NCBI RefSeq assembly: GCF_046630445.1
Contig: NC_092335.1
Coordinates: 628,029,501 to 628,093,500 of the forward strand
Length of the DNA: 64,000 nt
Reading direction: 5' to 3'
From: Rutidosis leptorrhynchoides
Lineage: Eukaryota > Streptophyta > Magnoliopsida > Asterales > Asteraceae
Below, in pieces: positions 12,627 to 25,600 of the stretch. The notes beneath the pieces were generated by a model. The model worked only from the letters and a program-made list of their open reading frames with translations, did no database searches and was not told where the DNA came from. The first letter of the stretch is position 1, and each line of letters starts with the position of its first letter. A program made the translations under genes and the position numbers.

Positions 12627-15498
12627 TGTGACGCCCCGTACTAAATCATCATGTACGGAACATCAACAACAGGATCATTACAAGGTCAAACACTATATGC
12701 GTTTTCAAAACAAGTTTGCATTCATGATAAAAGGTGACGTCATAACCAACGTCAAATGTTTTACATCAAAAGTATGCTTCAATGAACAGAAGCAAATATA
12801 ATAGTACGTGAACCCAATGGTCGTTACAAATCATAGTTTCAAAAGTATTAAAGTTATGAATGCAAGAATAAACAGTTCATGAGGTGATAACTCTAGACCA
12901 GCGGGTGTCTACAGCAAGACTAGTACACAGCGGAAGCAACCTTAAGCACCTGAGAAAAACATGCTTAAAAACGTCAACACAAAGGTTGGTGAGCTATAGT
13001 TTAAGTATAACAGTATGTAAGGTAGGCCACGAGATTTCAGTGCTACAAAGAGCGTTTCAAAACAGTATGATAAAGTATATGTTTAACCGTGGGCACTTGG
13101 TAACTAACTTAACGTTTATACCCCCTGAAAGTACACTTGGCAAGTGCGTATGTTTACGAAGTATTAAACACTCGTTAAATGCTAGCGCGACTAGCCTGAG
13201 TGGGGATGTCAAACCCTATGGATCCATATCTAAGATTCGCGTTCACCGGTTCAAAAACGAATGACTAAACGTTACCGAGCTAAAGGGAATGTTTATGCCG
13301 TTGTATAACACACACATATATAAGTTTAAGTACTAGTGCCTAGTATTTAAAATGTAAAATGCGCATGTATTCTCAGTTCCCAAAATAGTTAAAGTAAAAA
13401 GGGAATGCTATAACTCACAATGATAAAGTAGCAGTAAAGTCGAGTCGGGAAATAAGCAAGTACGTAGGTCCGGAAAGTCCTCAACCTAAGTCAAATAGTA
13501 CTAAGTCAGTAAATCGTCCCAATAGGTTTAAATGTATGTAAATTAGGTCTTAAGGGTCATCATCATTCATCATCAAACAAAAGGTGTAAAGTAAGTTTCG
13601 TTCTAGAAAAGAGTTTAAAACAAAGGCTGACTTCGGTCAGTCACCACGGCCTCTATAACTACTGAAATAAGGTGAGACCAGTGGCCATGGCTCCGTATAT
13701 GAGTCCTTTAGTTGTGGTAAAAATTCCAGAAGCAAACTCATCTTTGTTTGACCGTGGCGACGGTATAAGTGCGAGTAGGTCAGAATTTTCAGCACAACGT
13801 TAAAAGACATATAGACGTTCGGAGGGCCATAAATCCTAAACTGTAACTCGGATTAAGACGAGTCCTAAATGAAAAGTTATCTACTCGAACAGAGATAACT
13901 GAAAATCATCTTTACAGTAGCCCAGGTCATACTGATCAGACCCAGAAACAGTAAAATAGTAGGTTCCAGTGGGTTCTTGGTGCTCGATGCTTATCTCGGT
14001 TCTCATCCTTGATGCGTATAGCTTCAAGTGTACAACTCGTTGATGTGCTTGCATCATCTTTACCAAGTTTTGACCATCATAACCCAAGTGTAAGTCTAAG
14101 ACAAGTAGCACAATTCAATTAAGTGTTGTATGTAGTTTGATGAACCAAAGTTACATCAAAGTCTTAGATTTAACACATACATGAAATATAAAAGTAATAT
14201 TGAACTACAAACTTGAATGTAAACTAACTAATCAAGATCTTAAGATGTAGAACATAGTTCTTAGTTAGATCTTGAAGATCCAAGACCCAAAAGTCTAGAT
14301 CTAAAGTTATTAAGTTAAATCTAACACAAGTGTATGAAGTTATAACTAAAGAGTTACACTTCCATGTTCTTGAACCTTTAAAGTTAACCTTTTAGTTCCA
14401 AGAAGTATGATATCAAGACTAACTTGTAATACTTGACCATTTAAACCAATAAACATGAAATTAAAGTGCATAATATGAAGTAATAAACTTAAATAAACAA
14501 GTAATAAGTTCATGGGTTTCATACTTTTAAAGATTCAAGCCTAAGTCTTGATCTTTAGAAAGTAAACTTTAAGTTTACTTCATGAACACAAGTATGATAC
14601 TAACTCATGAACTTACAATCTTTTAAAACAATAAATGTAGAACATAACTAGTAAGTTAAGTTCTTGTGTGTCCTTATAAATACAAGATATTATGAAGAAT
14701 TAAACTAGGTAGTTTGATTCTTGTAACAAGTGAATAACAACTAACGAGACAAGTAACTAACAACATCCAAAAACAAGTAACAAACAACAACAAAGAATGA
14801 TGATTTAAGGGGTGTTGGGCTATGGTTTTAGTGAAGAAAAAGGAAGAGAAATTAAGCCTTGTTACTTACAAGAATGGAGAGAAAAAAAAAGGAGAGAAAA
14901 TGGAAGTAGCAAGTGTGTGTGAAGTGAAATGAGCTTTGTGAAAGAAGTAACAAGTAAAATGAAAAGAACTCTCCCATATACAACCCCAAGGTGATGGTTT
15001 GCATCCAAGAGGGGAGGAGGAGAAAGTCCACTAGTTTAATGCATGTAAAAGTCTAAAAAGATGGATATTAGAGGTGTTTTTATGGAAAGAACAAGTAACT
15101 AGATTCTCTTTGAATTTAATCCATCTAGTTGTAACTTAAATGATACTTACACATTAAGATGGGCTAATTAAGTCCATTAAAGTGAGTAGGGTGGGCTCTT
15201 TAAGTCCATTAACACTAATTTAAGCCCAAGTTCAAGTAATTAACAAGTAAGTCCAATAAAGCCCAAGTAATTAACTTGTAACCATAGTTAATTAAAATGA
15301 TTAATAAAAATTAATCATGAATGTAAATAATATCTTAAAATATTATTCGTGTAGTGTACGTATGTCACAAGGACGTTTCGGGCATTCAAAAGTCATGTAT
15401 GGTAACATGTAAATGTAATAACATACATTCGTTAAATCACAAGTATTAATAATAATAATTATTAATAAATAAACGTTGGAAAATCCAGGGTCGCTACA
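12627..15498 (-). repeat. 3' LTR of the outer chromovirus
   Basis: On the minus strand it starts TGTAGCGACCCTGG at 15498 and ends GGGGCGTCACA at 12627, giving TG...CA ends and about 2.87 kb. The block immediately upstream (15517-15535) carries the AAATTTC-GTCC-TGAAATTT near-palindrome seen beside other 3' LTRs here. No long coding frame lies within it. Confidence 0.75.
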
Positions 15499-15572
15499 TT
15501 ACCCACCTGTTAAAGAAAATTTCGTCCTGAAATTTTAAGCTGAGGTAGATGGAGGAGTTGGGAAAAGGTGAG

Positions 15573-18017
15573 TGTAACGACCCGACCAAAACCGTTATTG
15601 ACGGCGTCGTTAACTTAGGTCCCGTTGCGTGGTCGTAGTCCCTATATGAGACTCATTTGACCAAAATTATGTCGCGTTCATTTGAAAGGTACAAAGTTTA
15701 GTTTAACAAACGGATCGACAATAAGTTTAAGTTTACAAAGTTATAAAGTATGAATGAAATAACTTGCGACATAATTAGTTTGAAACCACAGTTGCTATAA
15801 ATAGCGTAAGTAAGTAGACAAAAGTTTGAATCCAAAAATGCTATCCCTAGCCTATGCATGCATGGTAGACTCCAATCATGTAATCAAAGAGTGCGGAAGC
15901 ATGTATCACTAAGCATTCAAAACCTGAGAAAACATAGAAGAATCTGTCAACGAAAACGTTGGTGAAATCATAGGTTTAGTAAGTATTAAACGTTGTTTTT
16001 GAACCACAAGATTTTGTATTTCCATAACGTAGATTATCCAAATCATTTGCATTCCAAAAGTGTTGTTATACGCGAGTACTCAATTATCAAAACTTAACCA
16101 ACGTTACCCCATCACACAGTGCTAGAACCCACACTAAAACACAAAAATATATTTCATCCGCATAACGGTAGCGAACCGTCCGAATGAGGGTTTGTTAAAC
16201 CCGTATGGCCACACAATATAAGTTCTCGCTTACACCCTGCAAGTGTAACTAATGATAATCGAATTGAGGCATTTTTGTTCTAACTCGCACGTGGAATGTT
16301 TGTTTTCACACTTGTGTTCAAAACATAAAAGTAAGTAGTACAAGATGTAACAAAGTATATGTTTTCTCAGCCCACGATTTAAAAGTATAAAAGTTGTTGA
16401 AAAGGTGGGACTATGATCTCACCTCGAGTGCACGAGTATAAAGGTACTTCAACAAGTAAACGTGTGCATGAAAGTTGCTTAGCCTTGACCTAAACAAGTA
16501 AGTTATATCAATTAACCGGTTACGACACAAGGTCGGGTGAAATGTGTTCAATTAGTCCTATGGCTCGTTACGACTCGATTAAGTATAGCATGTGAATCAC
16601 GTCGTCAAGTTTCATACAAGAAACAAGTATAAAAGCATGTTAGAATGATTGTATAAAAGTTTGGTTAAGTTTGACTAAAAGTCAAACTTGGTCAAAGTCA
16701 ACGAAAAAGTCAACGCGTTCGGGTCGGGTCCCGAACTATTTTTCTATGCTAAATATTCATATACAAGTATATTAAAACAAGTTTCATGTGAATCGGAGGT
16801 CGGTAGCTAGTCAAACATTTCGCGTGAAATGTGACAAAGTGAGCAGAATCTGGCCAGACCCATTTGCGCGCCGCGCGGGGTGAGGTGCGCGCCGCGCACC
16901 ATGCTGTTCAGCTATTTTCTGCTTTTTTCAACTTATGCACGAATCCAACTTCAAATACCCATAAATCCTAAACCGTAAACATCCAAAACAAGTATCTTAT
17001 ATCGTTGGAAAGGTATTTTGACAAGGAATACAACTAACCACTTTTCATCAAGCAAAAACATCATTTACAATAACCGAAAACTCGTCAATTGATCAAGAAA
17101 GGTTTATTTTCAAAGTTTCAAGTTCGTAAAACGTATTTTATGATTCGGGAATCCAATTTACACATACGATATGCCGTTTCGAAGGTAATTAAGCATACAT
17201 TGCATCTAAACACTTACTAACAACATTAACAAGCATTCAACGCATCAAAAGTTCATTTCAAAGTCTATCAAACCCTAGTCAACATCACAAAATCCTTAAT
17301 CGGGTTTTTGAAGTTTTCTTAATCAACCTACACATCAAAATGTAGCTAATGATACTAGTAACACAATTAAAACATGAACTTTAACAATTACACAACTTTT
17401 AATCATCCAAAATCAAAGATTAAGCTAACCCACTTCAAAAGTTCAAACTAGTTACTCAAATCAACAATCGAGCAAACAAAACATATATTCATGCTAGACA
17501 CGAGCCATAGACACTAACTAACACAATTTCAAGTCAAAAACACGAATTTATAGAAATCTAGAGTTTTTAGAAAGTTACCCAAACGAGATGAAGTTGGTAT
17601 CAAATTGTAGAGGATGAAGAGAGGATTCCAAATATGTAATTTGTTTTGTTGTAAGCCTCCTAGATCGAATTTAGATGATGAATGATTGAATTGGGTGTTT
17701 GTGTGTGTGTTCTTGCTAGAGAGAAAGAGAGAGAGATGGAGGTGATTGAATGGTGGTGATTGGGGTGGACTAGTTGACCTAGTCAACTAGTTTGCCCCGT
17801 GTCAATTTTAGTCCCTCGAGTTTAGAAGCGGGTGCGGGATTTAACCGATCGAATATTTTTAAAACGCTCGAGTAAACGGGTGATGTCAAAATTAAATAGC
17901 GGGAATATAATGAACGTTACTCACGGAAACTATTAATTTAAATACGAAAGATTATGTTTAAAAAAAAAAAAAGACGGTGTTAAAATTAAATTTAACGGAA
18001 AAACGCGGGATGTTACA
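15573..18017 (-). repeat. 3' LTR of the nested element
   Basis: Minus-strand start TGTAACATCCCGCG, end GGGTCGTTACA. It contains a GC-rich palindromic stretch (GCGCGCCGCGC twice, near 16865-16900) standing out from AT-rich surroundings, and a short identical open frame (17529-17786) that recurs in the other LTR simply because the LTRs are copies. Confidence 0.92.
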
Positions 18018-20227
18018 TTATCCACGCCTCAAAAGAAATTTCGTCCCGAAATTTAGTTGGAAGTAGTAGTTGTTGAATCTTCCTCGAGATCTTGCGTTGC
18101 CAATTCTACGAGTGAGGGAGAAGTACGTCCTAGGGTATTTCAACGAATTTTTGACGGTCGGGATCATATGTTGTTTTAAGGTTTGGCTTCACGATTTATG
18201 GTTTCAACCGGTCCTCCTAGGAAGTGAGGGTTATCGTCGATAGTGAGTTCATCAAAGGAGATAACAAGTTCTCGTTTCGCAAAACACTTCTTTGAGTTGA
18301 TACATCGAATGTAGGATAAACGGAGACCCAAAATGAGTCGGAAAAGTCTAAACGGCTAGCGACGGGTCCAAAACACCCCAAGAATTTAAAGGATCAAAAT
18401 ATCGCGGATTTAGCTTCCTACGTTTTCCCGAAACGGATTGCACCTTTCCAAGGTGCGACTCTTAACGTGACGCGGTTTCCCACGTGGAATTTGAAATGTT
18501 TACGTCTAACATCGGCGTAGCTCTTGGTGATTACGAGTCGCGTAGGGTTTTACCTGAATATGAATAAATTTTCTCGGTTGCTCATGAATAACCTCGGCCC
18601 CGGTGAATTGATCATCGTTTACTTTGTTCGACAAAAGAGAATGACGTTTCCAGTCACATGTGGTTTCAAAAGGTGTGACGTTAAGAATCGAATGATAACT
18701 ATCGTGGTAAGAGATTCTGGTTAAAGGCAAGACTTTTCTCAAGTGGTTTGAAGTTGGTAACACAAATTCGTATTACGGTTTCCAAGGTTTGAATCGTATG
18801 TTTGTTCGGTCCGTCGGGTTTTGGATGGTACGCGGTACTCATGTCTAAACGTGGTCCCGAGGCTTTTTGTAAGGTACTCCAAAATCTAGAAGTGAAACGA
18901 GGATCTCGATCCGAAACGGGGTACATTTCCCTAAGGCATATTGAACAAGTTTGCTAGGAATTGAAAACGTTAGCTAGGACAAGTTTCTCAAGAAAATTCG
19001 CGTCGCGGAAGATTTATCGGTTTCCAAAAATGTTCGTCGGGGCAAGTTCTTATCGGGTTTTGAAAACGATTGTTAGGACTATCCACCCTCGCGGCGAATA
19101 CTTGTATGACGTGAAGAGTCGCTCTCCATTGAGAATTTAGAATAAGGACCTCCTGAACCGGAAGTACGAGGGTGATGCAAGAGAAGTTTCCGCCTCAGTG
19201 CGAGCATAACGAGTAAATTGTAATTAGTCAATAAGACTGTGCGAGGACGAGCTAGTATACACGTGTAACATACGGTTGAAGCCGAGAGGAATCGGTAATT
19301 CATTCGGAAGCATAAATATAGTTCGAAAAAAGTCGAAGGTGTGTCCCCGGTATGGTTGTTATAAATATTCTCGGAGTTTTCGGATGTCCAAACCTGAAAA
19401 GATGAAGTCATGTACATGGCACATGGTGGTGTTTAGGTTGATCGAGTCTAACCACCATCACGCGTCACTAGAACTTTGGTATATCTTACCGTAATATAAC
19501 CACGTTGATCGAGTGTCGTTATATTACGCTAACTCATACCTCCATTCCCACATCACTCTATAGATTCAACTTCGTGTAATCGTGAAGTTTAAAATAAACA
19601 AAGTGTAACGACGTCTCTAACGTGACTCGTATTGAATCGAAAGAATTAGTGCAACTATAAAGAAGCGTTCCCCGAGGGAAGTGTATAAATGATTGTTCAC
19701 GGCAATGTGGTTCGAGTCAGACAATAAGGTATTCAGGTATGAAAAGAGTAACGAGTCATGATAACGAGTAGCACGCAACCGTAGTGATAAATGTTGATGA
19801 CGATACTCACCTAGAGTAGTGATGGTAGTAACACCAAAAAGTAGATAGTAAGAAACACCAGTGGAAAACCGATAGTAAGTTGAAACGGTGGCAAATAACA
19901 ATCCGGGAGACAGAGTTCCCGAACAAGTGTGACTACTGAAGTCGTCGTCATCCATACGTGTATGAATCATGAATTTACGTGTGTTACCAAAAAGTGGCGG
20001 AATACGAGTTCGTATGATGAAGGTTGGGTACCATTAAAAAGTTTGCCTAAGAATGATTCAAGTATAATGCACAAGTAGTCAAGTAAGTGCTATCTATAGC
20101 AAATGTATATCAGAATGCAAATGCTAACTATCCGGTTGTAGTCTAGACTCACTAATGCGTCCTAACGACTCTGTTAGACACACTAATGCACGTCCTAGTT
20201 CCCTACAACCAACGCTCTGATACCACT
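18018..20227 (-). other. Internal region of the nested element: leader, integrase remnant, pre-LTR block
   Basis: From right to left: the primer-binding site (20214-20225); a leader with two GCATTAGTG repeats (about 20130-20200) shared with the leader at 62868-62950; mostly unrecognisable sequence; eroded integrase core (phrases such as MSTAYHPK and SDRDPRF around 18700-18926); and the AAATTTCGTCCCGAAATTT palindrome at 18036-18054 next to the 3' LTR. Confidence 0.75.
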
Positions 20228-22671
20228 TGTAACGACCCGACCAAAACCGTTATTGACGGCGTCGTTAACTTAGGTCCCGTTGCGTGGTCGTAGTCCCTAT
20301 ATGAGACTCGTTTGACCAAAATTATGTCGCGTTCATTTGAAAGGTACAAAGTTTAGTTTAACAAACGGATCGACAATAAGTTTAAGTTTATAAAGTTATA
20401 AAGTATGAATGAAATAACTTGCGACATAATTAGTTTGAAACCACAGTTGCTATAAATAGCGTAAGTAAGTAGACAAAAGTTTGAATCCAAAAATGCTATC
20501 CCTAGCGTATGCATGCATGGTAGACTCCAATCATGTAATCAAAGAGTGCGGAAGCATGTATCACTAAGCATTCAAAACCTGAGAAAACATAGAAGAATCT
20601 GTCAACGAAAACGTTGGTGAAATCATAGGTTTAGTAAGTATTAAACGTTGTTTTTGAACCACAAGATTTTGTATTTCCATAACGTAGATTATCCAAATCA
20701 TTTGCATTCCAAAAGTGTTGTTATACGCGAGCACTCAATTATCAAAACTTAACCAACGTTACCCCATCACACAGTGCTAGAACCCACACTAAAACACAAA
20801 AATATATTTCATCCGCATAACGGTAGCGAACCGTCCGAATGAGGGTTTGTTAAACCCGTATGGCCACACAATATAAGTTCTCGCTTACACCCTGCAAGTG
20901 TAACTAATGATAATCGAATTGAGGCATTTTTGTTCTAACTCGCACGTGGAATGTTTGTTTTCACACTTGTGTTCAAAACATAAAAGTAAGTAGTACAAGA
21001 TGTAACAAAGTATATGTTTTCTCAGCCCACGATTTAAAAGTATAAAAGTTGTTGAAAAGGTGGGACTATGATCTCACCTCGAGTGCACGAGTATAAAGGT
21101 ACTTCAACAAGTAAACGTGTGCATGAAAGTTGCTTAGCCTTGACCTAAACAAGTAAGTTATATCAATTAACCGGTTACGACACAAGGTCGGGTGAAATGT
21201 GTTCAATTAGTCCTATGGCTCGTTACGACTCGATTAAGTATAGCATGTGAATCACGTTGTCAAGTTTCATACAAGAAACAAGTATAAAAGCATGTTAGAA
21301 TGATTGTATAAAAGTTTGGTTAAGTTTGACTAAAAGTCAAACTTGGTCAAAGTCAACGAAAAAGTCAACGCGTTCGGGTCGGGTCCCGAACTATTTTTCT
21401 ATGCTAAATATTCATATACAAGTATATTAAAACAAGTTTCATGTGAATCGGAGGTCGGTAGCTAGTCAAACATTTCGCGTGAAATGTGACAAAGTTAGCA
21501 GAATCTGGCCAGACCCATTTGCGCGCCGCGCGGGGTGAGGTGCGCGCCGCGCACCATGCTGTTCAGCTATTTTCTGCAGTTTTCAACTTATGCACGAATC
21601 CAACTTCAAATACCCATAAATCCTAAACCGTAAACATCCAAAACAAGTATCTTATATCGTTGGAAAGGTATTTTGACAAGGAATACAACTAACCACTTTT
21701 CATCAAGCAAAAACATCATTTACAATAACCGAAAACTCGTCAATTGATCAAGAAAGGTTTATTTTCAAAGTTTCAAGTTCGTAAAACGTATTTTATGATT
21801 CGGGAATCCAATTTACACATACGATATGCCGTTTCGAAGGTAATTAAGCATACATTGCATCTAAACACTTACTAACAACATTAACAAGCATTCAACGCAT
21901 CAAAAGTTCATTTCAAAGTCTATCAAACCCTAGTCAACATCACAAAATCCTTAATCGGGTTTTTGAAGTTTTCTTAATCAACCTACACATCAAAATGTAG
22001 CTAATGATAATAGTAACACAATTAAAACATGAACTTTAACAATTACACAACTTTTAATCATCCAAAATCAAAGATTAAGCTAACCCACTTCAAAAGTTCA
22101 AACTAGTTACTCAAATCAACAATCGAGCAAACAAAACATATATTCATGCTAGACACGAGCCATAGACACTAACTAACACAATTTCAAGTCAAAAACACGA
22201 ATTTATAGAAATCTAGAGTTTTTAGAAAGTTACCCAAACGAGATGAAGTTGGTATCAAATTGTAGAGGATGAAGAGAGGATTCCAAATATGTAATTTGTT
22301 TTGTTGTAAGCCTCCTAGATCGAATTTAGATGATGAATGATTGAATTGGGTGTTTGTGTGTGTGTTCTTGCTAGAGAGAAAGAGAGAGAGATGAAGGTGA
22401 TTGAATGGTGGTGATTGGGGTGGACTAGTTGACCTAGTCAACTAGTTTGCCCCGTGTCAATTTTAGTCCCTCGAGTTTAGAAGCGGGTGCGGGATTTAAC
22501 CGATCGAATATTTTTAAAACGCTCGAGTAAACGGGTGATGTCAAAATTAAATAGCGGGAATATAATGAACGTTACTCACGGAAACTATTAATTTAAATAC
22601 GAAAGATTATGTTTAAAAAAAAAAAAGACGGTGTTAAAATTAAATTTAACGGAAAAACGCGGGATGTTACA
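20228..22671 (-). repeat. 5' LTR of the nested element
   Basis: Near-identical partner of 15573-18017. On its internal side it is followed by AG and then the tRNA-iMet primer-binding site. Its outer end touches the right-hand GTGAG target duplication. Confidence 0.92.
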
Positions 22672-25600
22672 GTGAGGATACTTCTGCATCATTTGATCCT
22701 CTCGCTCCCAGGTAAACTCAAGTCCTCGTTTGGCATTCCATCGTACTCGGACGATCGGAATCTTGTTGCGTTTCAAAGTCTTGACCTCACGGTCCATAAT
22801 CTCAACTGGTTCTTCCACAAAGTGGAGTTTGTCGTCAATCGTAAGTTCCTCAAGTGGTATGATAAGTTCGGGTGCAGCAAGACACTTCTTCAAGTTTGAC
22901 ACGTGGAAGGTAGGATGAACTGAGCTCAATTGTGCTGGTAGATCCAAACGGTAAGCAACGGGACCAACACGTTCCAAGATTTCAAAAGGACCAATGTATC
23001 GTGGGTTTAACTTTCCACGTTTTCCAAAGCGAATCACACCTTTCCAAGGTGCAAATTTCAACATTACACGGTCACCGACGTTGAATTCAAAGTCTTTACG
23101 TTTACGGTCTGCATAACTCTTTTGACGATCGTGGGCAGTCTTAAGTCTAGCTTGAATCTGAGCAATCTTCTCCGTTGTTTCAATGACTACCTCGGGTCCG
23201 GTGATTTGCTTTTCGACTACCTCGGGTTCTGGGTCCGGTGATTTGCTTTTCGCCTACTTCGGCCCAACAAATAGGAGATCGGCACTTACGGCCATACAAT
23301 GCTTCAAAAGGTGCGGCATTAATGCTTGAGTGATAACTGTTGTTGTACGAGAATTCGGCTAACGGCAAATGCCTTTCCCAAGCCTTTCCAAAATCAATGA
23401 CACATGCACGCAACATGTCCTCCAAGGTCTGAATCATTCGTTCACTTTGCCCGTCAGTCTGAGGGTGATAAGCAGTACTCATGTCAAGACGAGTTCCCAT
23501 GGCTTCTTACAAAGAACGCCAAAATCTAGAAGCGAAACGGGGATCGCGATCGGAGATGATCGATAAAGGTACACCATGACGAGATACAACCTCCCTGATG
23601 TATAGTTGAGCAAGTCTCTCCATTGTATCCGTTTCCTTCATCGCTAGAAAGTGTGCAGATTTAGTAAGGCGGTTAACAATAACCCAAATGGTATCGTATC
23701 CGCCCACCATCTTTGGCAACTTGGTAATGAAATCCATTGTGATCCTTTCCCACTTCCATTGTGAGATTTTCGGTTGTTGGAGTAACCCAGAAGGTCTCTG
23801 ATGCTCGGCTTTAACTTTCGAGCAAGTCAAACACTTACCAACATAAGTCGCAACGTCCTTCTTAAGATTCGGCCACCAATACTGTTCTTTAAGGTCGTGG
23901 TACATCTTTCCCGCTCCGGGATGAATCGAATATCTCGATTTGTGTGCTTCATCAAGTATAAGGTTCTGTAGATCTCCATAAAGATTTACCCAAATTCTTC
24001 CGACATAACATCGGAGTCCAGATTCCCTAACCTGGAATCGAGAGAAAAGTATGTTCAAATGTTCATGAGTTATATTCTCCTTCTTGAGAGCCTCATCTTG
24101 GGCTACTCTGAACTGAATGTTGAGGTTCGAATGAATGGTGATGTTCAGGGCCCTAACACGAAGAGGTGCCGTCCTCTCCTTTCGGCTTAAAGCGTCAGCT
24201 ACAACATTGGCCTTGCCAGGATGATAGCGAAGTTCACAATCGTAGTCGTTCAGCGTCTCAATCCATCGACGCTGTCTCATATTCAGTTGCTTCTGATCAA
24301 AGATGTGTTGGAGGCTCTTGTGGTCGGTGAAAATAGTGCTCTTAGTTCCATACAAATAGTGTCTCCACAATTTGAGCACAAAGACAACGGCTTCAAGTTC
24401 AAGATCGTGAGTAGTGTAGTTCTGCTCATGAATCTTCAATTGTCGGGAGGCATAAGCGATAACCTTTGATCGTTGCATCAGTTTACAATCAAAACCACTC
24501 TTCGATGCATCACAATAACCGACGAAATCGTCACTGCCTTCAGGAAGAGATAGGATAGGTGCGGTGGTTAACTTCTTCTTCAAAGTTTGGAATGCTGATT
24601 CGTGTGCGGGTTCCCAAATAAACTTCTTGCCTTTGTAAGTCAGTGCGGTCAAAGGACACGCAATTAGAGAAAATCCCTCAATAAACCTTCGGTAGTAACT
24701 GGCGAGACCTAAAAATTGGCGAATATGTGTCGGAGTAGTGGGGGTTTCCCACTTGCTGATAGCTTCAATCTTGGCGGGATCAACTTTGATACCCTGGTCG
24801 CTCACAACATGACCCAGAAACTGGACTTCTTTCAACCAAAATTCACACTTGGAGAATTTGGCGTAAAGTTGCTCTTGTCTCTAGAGTTCAAGTACTAGTC
24901 GGAGGTGTTGCTCATGCTTTTCTTCGCTCTTAGAGTAGATGAGGATATCATCTATGAAGACGATAACAAACTTATCCAGGTATGGCTTGCAGACACGATT
25001 CATAAGGTCCATGAACACGGCAGGTGCGTTGGTTAAACCGAATGACATCACGAGAAACTCATAATGACCATAACGAGTTCTGAACACAGTTTTCATCACG
25101 TCACTTTAATTCACCCTCAACTGGTGATAACCGGATCGCAAATCGATCTTAGAGTAAACGCTCGATCCTTGAAGTTGATCAAAAAGCTCGTCAATGCGGG
25201 GAAGAGGATACCGATTCTTGATTGTCAATTTGTTGAGTTCACGGTAGTCGATACACATATGGAAGGATCCATCCTTCTTCTTCAAAAACAACACAGGTGC
25301 GCCCCAAGGCGAGAAACTTGGTTGGATAAATCCACGGTCCAACAGCTCTTGTAGTTGACTCTGTAATTCTTGCATCTCGGAAGGTGCAAGTCTATAAGGT
25401 GCACGAGCTACAGGTGCTGCTCCTGGCACTAAATCGATCTGAAACTCTACGGCTCTCGGCGGCGGTAATCCAGGCAATTCTTCAGGGAAGACATCGGAAA
25501 ATTCGTTCACAATTCGAACATCATTCACGCTCTTCACCTCGGTTTCTACCGTTTTCACGTGCGCTAGGACAGCAAGACGTCCCTTCTTCATGATCTTTTG

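Larger units (their letters stand above)
15573..22671 (-). mobile_element. Complete young non-autonomous LTR retrotransposon (gypsy-derived)
   Basis: Two LTRs of 2445 and 2444 bp (15573-18017 and 20228-22671) enclose only 2.2 kb of internal sequence. It is flanked by the 5-bp target duplication GTGAG (15568-15572 and 22672-22676). The primer-binding site is complementary to initiator Met tRNA (TGGTATCAGAGC on the minus strand, 20214-20225). By eye the LTRs differ at about ten places (roughly 0.4%), so the insertion is very recent, of the order of 0.1-0.2 million years at commonly used plant rates. The internal region holds only eroded integrase remains (18506-18926); gag, protease and RT are not seen. 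It is structurally whole but coding-dead, and presumably moved with proteins supplied by a relative. Confidence 0.92.

Noticed and set aside
17529-22441. Two identical 85-aa open frames (17529-17786 and 22184-22441).
   Set aside because: They are the same spot in the two near-identical LTRs of one element; no coding signal or similarity.
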